Source of the DNA: a virus
Length of the DNA: 33,926 nucleotides
Reading direction: 5' to 3' (one strand)
Virus record (IMG/VR): IMGVR_UViG_3300010148_000051
Coordinates: 1-33,926 of that record
Within the stretch, counting starts at the first letter, position 1, and the number at the start of each line of letters is the position of its first letter. A program made the position numbers and the translations under genes. Positions 30,393 through 33,926 of this stretch are shown in pieces. The notes under the pieces were generated by a model, which was not told where the DNA came from, made no database searches, and saw nothing but the letters and a program-made list of their open reading frames with translations.

Positions 30393-31349
30393 TTACTCGT
30401 CAATAGAATACCAAGCATCAGATGTCTTCTTTCTGGAGCCGCCTAAGTCAAATTCATCCTCAGGTCTTGTCTCGGTCTCTGTTTCGGTAGTTTCTTGTTC
30501 GGATGTATCGTATGTTTGTTGCTCATTTGAAGCCGGTGGGGTATTTGAAGAAACGGTATTTAGACCAACCGCCACATTACGACCTATAACACGCTCTCTA
30601 GATACTACTATATCAACTGCATTTTGTTTTCTGATAACAGCAGGGGCATCATCAAAAGTAGTTATATAACCAAGAACTTTTATTTGAACTTTACAGGTGA
30701 ACATTCTCTCATCGGAACCTAGGGTATTTATATTGTTCTGGACAGAGTAGTCAGATTGAATAAACGCCTCATACTCATAGCCATCATGTCCGATTATAGC
30801 AACATTCTTTTCATCAATAACGAAAGCAGGCAGGATTTGATTCATTTGTTGCTGGTATTCAGTCCTTAGGTTTATTTCATACATACAAGTGACATATGTT
30901 GGCTTAGGTATCAATATGGTTTCGTATACTATCTTTCTATTTGTAGATGGGCCTGTTTCATCACCTAGGGTCGGTCTTTTGTTCTGGTCTGCATTGGCGA
31001 AATTTCTTGTTTTTTCTTGTTTGATTATTTTTGTAATCGCAACTCTACTTCCATCTATAGCAGAATCTGGCGGGTAATAAGATCTATAAGAGCCTCTAAA
31101 GTCGGTGTCTCGAGACATACTAGTTCGGCTTACGGTCATTAGTGGTAATTTTAGCTTTCCTACGCTATCTCTCAAGTCTTTATTGTTTTTTATTTGATAA
31201 GATCTTTCGGCTCCTAACCATATAACAGGAACCTTACTGTAGCCTTGGTTTGTATTTGAATATATATTCAGGGTTTCGTCTACAAATCTCTTGACTGCCA
31301 TATCAATTGTTTCAAATGTTGAGGCAGAACCTAATATTTTACTCGGCAT
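30393..31349 (-). CDS. Tail completion and sheath stabiliser protein (T4 gp15-like)
   Basis: T4 gp15 caps the tail tube and sheath before the head joins. This 318-residue protein shares its layout: VPVIWLGAERSYQI (gp15 has 'vPityask'), LKLPLMTVSRTSM, RKIVYETILIPKPTYVTCMYEINL (as IPKPTYVTCMYEINL), EYQQQMNQILPAFV (gp15 'Ed..qi.eqilpyF'), then MFTCKVQIKVLGYI ('wslt.evng'), and a long Ser/Thr/Glu-rich tail (QQTYDTSEQETTETETET). The C-terminal tail of about 50 residues is disordered and acidic. It overlaps the upstream gene by 11 bases. Position between neck proteins and sheath agrees with the T4 arrangement. Confidence 0.75.
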   Translation of the reverse strand: MPSKILGSASTFETIDMAVKRFVDETLNIYSNTNQGYSKVPVIWLGAERSYQIKNNKDLRDSVGKLKLPLMTVSRTSMSRDTDFRGSYRSYYPPDSAIDGSRVAITKIIKQEKTRNFANADQNKRPTLGDETGPSTNRKIVYETILIPKPTYVTCMYEINLRTEYQQQMNQILPAFVIDEKNVAIIGHDGYEYEAFIQSDYSVQNNINTLGSDERMFTCKVQIKVLGYITTFDDAPAVIRKQNAVDIVVSRERVIGRNVAVGLNTVSSNTPPASNEQQTYDTSEQETTETETETRPEDEFDLGGSRKKTSDAWYSIDE

Positions 31350-31824
31350 TGAATAGTCCCTCTCTTGCTCTTATGCATTCCGCTTGTATTTCAAAGCGAG
31401 ATTCTGGTTGGCCGAATAATAACTTCGGCTCAATCAGTTTTACGATTTCATAAAATATATCACCAAACCTTACAAAGTCTCCTTCCCTTACAAAAAGGTT
31501 TTGGTCTTCGGTCAACCTTCGCTTGTGAAAATTTATTTTTATCTTGGTTGCTTTATCTATTGCAAAATTGTCCATATCAGAAGTCTCAACACCTTGGTAT
31601 TCTACCAAAGCAAAAACCCTGACAGGGTGTAAAAAAGTTTTTTCTATGGCTTCTCCGTACAGAGGGTGATAATCTGTATGGTCGATGTCGATTGGGAAGT
31701 ATAGAACTTGTTGACCAACAACGCGCTCTATTATTTCGTCATTGACTTGTTTTACTAAATCCTTTTCTTTTTCTCCAAGAAACATTGGAGGTGGTGGCTG
31801 GGTTGGTCTTGTCCATTTACTCAT
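31339..31824 (-). CDS. Neck protein (T4 gp14-like)
   Basis: The protein is 161 residues. It follows T4 gp14 in outline: QQVLYFPIDIDHTD ('cyYvpRe'), PLYGEAIEKTFL ('ifGEdl..kF'), VRVFALVEYQGVET, KATKIKINFHKRRL ('deitlsInp'), FVREGDFVRFGDIFYEIVKLIEP ('kEGDliyfp....FeI.wvEp'), then ESRFEIQAECIR. gp14 has 256 residues, so this version lacks the long C-terminus. It would form the neck collar with the gp13-like protein. ATG 31824 is five bases after the upstream stop with GGGG before it. Assignment is by eye, with order and length as support. Confidence 0.5.
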   Translation of the reverse strand: MSKWTRPTQPPPPMFLGEKEKDLVKQVNDEIIERVVGQQVLYFPIDIDHTDYHPLYGEAIEKTFLHPVRVFALVEYQGVETSDMDNFAIDKATKIKINFHKRRLTEDQNLFVREGDFVRFGDIFYEIVKLIEPKLLFGQPESRFEIQAECIRAREGLFNAE

Positions 31825-31828
31825 TTAT

Positions 31829-33076
31829 TTACCCCACGTATATCTTGAGAGGCGCTTTGGCAACAATCGCGTCTGTGTTTTCTACAAATGCTTTATCTGT
31901 TTCTGCTAATTTTGCATACAACATTTCATCAAGTTGCTTGTTCAATTCTTCCCTTAGTGTAGTTTGTTCGGTAGCCGCTTGGCCAAGTAAGTCGGATGCG
32001 TTCAACGAAACATTATCGCCGGGAATAGGTATTGATCCTCCAAATTTTCCTCGAATCTGCCCTAGAGTTTCTTTTGACAAAGCCAAAGCAAATTTTCTGA
32101 TCCACTGCTGCCCCATTGAATTGATGCTGTCAAATGGTAAGTTCTCAAATGGCATATTGTTCACATTATTTACACCGTTTAGCCCAGAGTCATAAGATCC
32201 ACTGGTATAGGCATTATTATCTTCAATGCTGAACCTGAACCAAAATTTGTTTGGTGTAGCTCCACTGTCAGGGGTGGGATATAATCTAAGTTTATTGTCA
32301 TTTATCTCATAAGAATAGTGAGAAGTTCTAGTATACAAGTGATCTTCATACTGTATCGCCTGCATCTTATTTTGCCACACGGGAATTATATTGAAACTTG
32401 AATCATCAGCATATTGTCCATACGTGTGATAATCGCCAACAACATTCAAACCACCATAATATCCGTAAAATCTCCACATTTGTCTAGGGGTAACATAATA
32501 TACCTGTCTGATTTTTATTCTTTTATCGCCGACAAGGCCTTCATATGGCACACCACCAGCCACAGCAGATGCGCTTACAATATGTTGTAAATCATAATCT
32601 TGCTGTCCGGTAACAGAATCAAAAGAAGCAGAATAGAGAGGCTCGGTTCCACCAACAAGGGCTTCTGATGAAAATTTGTCCGCTACCCTGAAAGCATAAT
32701 CAAAAACAAACTTAGGATATTTTGTTGATTTATCATCTGTACCGCTTATGTTTCCTTTATGATCAAACGAGCCCGTAGCGGATCCTAAGGCACTCCCTAG
32801 GGCGTTTCTCGCTTGATGGAGGTTCACGATATAGGAATACTCTAGCACGGCCTCCTCGTAGTGATTATAGACGTTGTCTGCTGTCAATTCAATATCTAAT
32901 ACATCACCCCCTAATCTTTTATATGTGTAAGCAACCTGTGCTGAAGCACCAGATAAAAATGTATCGGTTGAATAAAAACCAATAGCCAATGAATCAGAAA
33001 CATCAGACTCTGATCCAGTCGATGGGAGAACAATAGCAGATGTATTTGAACTCGGTGTTAGACTGGGAAACGACAT
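31829..33076 (-). CDS. Neck protein (T4 gp13-like)
   Basis: The protein is 415 residues. Signals of the gp13 type are: YNHYEEAVLEYSYIVN (about 69-84), a middle rich in Tyr/Gly strands (WRFYGYYGGL), FENLPFDSINSMGQQWIRKFALALSKETLGQIRGKFG (as WIRKFALALSKETLGQIRGK), then the SIPIPGDNVSLNASDLLGQA segment and an amphipathic helix ATEQTTLREELNKQLDEML. T4 gp13 has the same 'a..k..lG..r.kf...piPGg.v.lng..l...a..e...lreel' end. It seals the portal after packaging. GGAGGG precedes ATG 33076. A hairpin and T-rich stretch lie upstream. Confidence 0.65.
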   Translation of the reverse strand: MSFPSLTPSSNTSAIVLPSTGSESDVSDSLAIGFYSTDTFLSGASAQVAYTYKRLGGDVLDIELTADNVYNHYEEAVLEYSYIVNLHQARNALGSALGSATGSFDHKGNISGTDDKSTKYPKFVFDYAFRVADKFSSEALVGGTEPLYSASFDSVTGQQDYDLQHIVSASAVAGGVPYEGLVGDKRIKIRQVYYVTPRQMWRFYGYYGGLNVVGDYHTYGQYADDSSFNIIPVWQNKMQAIQYEDHLYTRTSHYSYEINDNKLRLYPTPDSGATPNKFWFRFSIEDNNAYTSGSYDSGLNGVNNVNNMPFENLPFDSINSMGQQWIRKFALALSKETLGQIRGKFGGSIPIPGDNVSLNASDLLGQAATEQTTLREELNKQLDEMLYAKLAETDKAFVENTDAIVAKAPLKIYVG

Positions 33077-33116
33077 AGAAAACCCTCCGCTAACTCTAAT
33101 TAGTTGTCATTAATAG

Positions 33117-33148
33117 AAAACCTCCGATGCAATTTATACACCGGAGGT
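33117..33148 (-). terminator. Probable terminator after the Lys-rich protein gene
   Basis: ACCTCCG and CGGAGGT form a 7-base stem with a 15-base loop, followed on the minus strand by TTTTCTATT. The U-run is short, so it may only attenuate. It separates the decoration/Lys-rich unit from the neck genes in the 91-base gap 33077-33167. Confidence 0.55.
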
Positions 33149-33167
33149 AGAGTAACACACTCACACA

Positions 33168-33488
33168 TTATTTCTTGGAGGAGATATTTGATTTAGTTGT
33201 TTTTTTTGCTTTCATCGTTGTTTTACGAGGAGCGCGTTTTTTCGTTGTTTTCTTTACCTGAGCCTTTGGTGCCTCTTTCTTGACTTCAACCGGTTCGGCT
33301 TCTGTCTCAAATTTTGGCTCCTCGAGAACAACTGGTTCTTCTACAGCCGGCTCAGGAATTTTAGTTTTTAATTCTTCAATTTTTTGTGAATTACTCACAA
33401 CAGGAGTAGGCTCTGGGAGAACATTTTGTTCCCCTAGGAGCCTTTCCCTCTGCATGAGTATCTTTCTTCTTTTTGCTTTACGACCCAT
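33168..33488 (-). CDS. Lys/Ala/Pro-rich basic protein, histone H1-like composition
   Basis: The protein is 106 residues with low complexity. The N-terminus is basic (MGRKAKRRKILMQRERLL). The middle alternates Pro/Glu/Val acidic repeats (PEPAVEEPVVLEEPKFETEA). The last third is Lys/Thr-rich (KKTTKKRAPRKTTMKAKKTT). The Lys-rich tail looks like histone H1 or nucleoid-type DNA-binding tails; a virion DNA-packaging or capsid-associated role is possible since it lies next to a decoration-like gene. There is no enzyme motif. AGAGG precedes ATG 33488. Low complexity makes any similarity unreliable. Confidence 0.6.
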   Translation of the reverse strand: MGRKAKRRKILMQRERLLGEQNVLPEPTPVVSNSQKIEELKTKIPEPAVEEPVVLEEPKFETEAEPVEVKKEAPKAQVKKTTKKRAPRKTTMKAKKTTKSNISSKK

Positions 33489-33498
33489 TAGTTACCTC

Positions 33499-33926
33499 TT
33501 ATGCAAACAATGCTCTTGATGCAGCGTTGGCAACCACAACTGTTCCAGTAACAATCCAAAAAGTTCCGTCACAGAAACACTCAATAACAGTCCCTTCCTC
33601 AACAGCGTGAGAAGAATCACCCATTTTGATGTGAGTTGCAGCAGAACCATCAGAAACAGCGTTGTTTCTCAATTGCCATGCGGAGCCACCACTATTGTCT
33701 TTGGCAATTGAAGCAACTGCCCCTTTCATTTTGGCTCCTACAGCATTGATTCTAAATGCTGTAGCGGCTGTAATGGCATCTACAAGAATGAACTTGAAGT
33801 AAGCACCATCTTGAACGGCTGGTAATGTAACTGTAGCGGCAGCAGAAACTAGATACAATTCTCCGGTTTCAGCGCTTGCGATTGTTTTGTCACCGGTAAT
33901 TTGTTCTACTCTTTGACGACTTGCGA
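33499..33926 (-). CDS. Head decoration-like protein, partial (5' end beyond the window)
   Basis: The frame is open to the right edge, so the start is outside the window; a TTG at 33858 is inside the gene and is not needed. The visible 141 residues include ITGDKTIASAETGELYLVSA, then VTLPAVQDGAYFKFILVDAI, FRINAVGAKMKGAV and EGTVIECFCDGTFWIVTGTV. This 'lt.ad.G.......a..vtLP...G..y.f.......' pattern is found in capsid decoration proteins and in tips of phage fibres. The position before the Lys-rich protein and neck genes favours head decoration. It is Ala/Val-rich and lacks Trp-rich lectin motifs. Identity is tentative. Confidence 0.5.
   Translation of the reverse strand, partial: ASRQRVEQITGDKTIASAETGELYLVSAAATVTLPAVQDGAYFKFILVDAITAATAFRINAVGAKMKGAVASIAKDNSGGSAWQLRNNAVSDGSAATHIKMGDSSHAVEEGTVIECFCDGTFWIVTGTVVVANAASRALFA

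Noticed and set aside
31785-32195. 136-residue plus-strand frame
   Set aside because: It is antisense to the gp13-like neck gene, with no start signals of its own.
1-33926. CRISPR array, tRNA genes, insertion sequences, integrase
   Set aside because: No regularly spaced repeats, cloverleaf apart from the partial tmRNA, or transposase/integrase motifs were found by eye.

Overview
This window is part of the genome of a tailed phage with a contractile tail (a myovirus), built on a divergent T4-like ('far-T4') plan. Every convincing gene lies on the minus strand, so the genome reads from high to low coordinates. Base composition is AT-rich. ThyX, a B12-dependent ribonucleotide reductase and many small unknown genes are typical of marine phages; the marine origin is inference. 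Terminase, portal and major capsid genes are not here and probably lie beyond the right edge. No tRNA, integrase, transposon or CRISPR array was seen.

Layout in transcription order. (1) 33926-16065, virion module: partial decoration-like protein, Lys-rich protein, neck proteins (T4 gp13-like and gp14-like), sheath terminator (gp15-like), a large sheath, two paralogous tail tubes, a gp26-like zinc-ribbon protein with a small overlapping gene, tape measure, a tube-initiator-like protein, a LysM/gp53-like protein, a 1574-residue hub and an unknown protein. (2) 16022-7119, replication: compact family A polymerase without exonuclease domains, a small protein, a tubulin/FtsZ-like protein, two minute genes (lipoprotein-like and one-helix peptide) missed by length filters, an SH3-barrel protein, a gp32-like SSB, a DUF262 protein, RecA/UvsX, a 55-residue gene, a separate 5'-3' exonuclease and a DnaB-type helicase. 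(3) 7109-265, nucleotide and accessory module: class II ribonucleotide reductase, an Hc1-like protein, a GroES-like co-chaperonin, a DUF3293-like protein, ThyX, three unknowns, an NTP-transferase-like protein and a J-domain protein. (4) 215-1: the 5' part of a phage-encoded tmRNA (ssrA), cut by the window edge, with tag ANNNLYFEEALAA.

Two promoter classes can be read. Six sites have TTGACA, exactly 17 bases, then TATATT with a shared GTTATATTAT context; they precede tmRNA, the GroES-like gene, the exonuclease unit, SSB, the SH3-barrel gene and, from inside the tubulin-like gene, the two minute genes. A second motif, ACTATTTATT, sits 19-48 bases before five start codons, including sheath, tube and tape measure, and is a candidate late promoter.

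The most interesting points are the phage tmRNA together with a J-domain protein and a GroES-like protein (a translation and protein-quality set), the small tubulin-like GTPase coupled to two tiny membrane peptides, the split Pol I, the putative late motif, and a possible frameshift in the gp26-like/small-gene pair.
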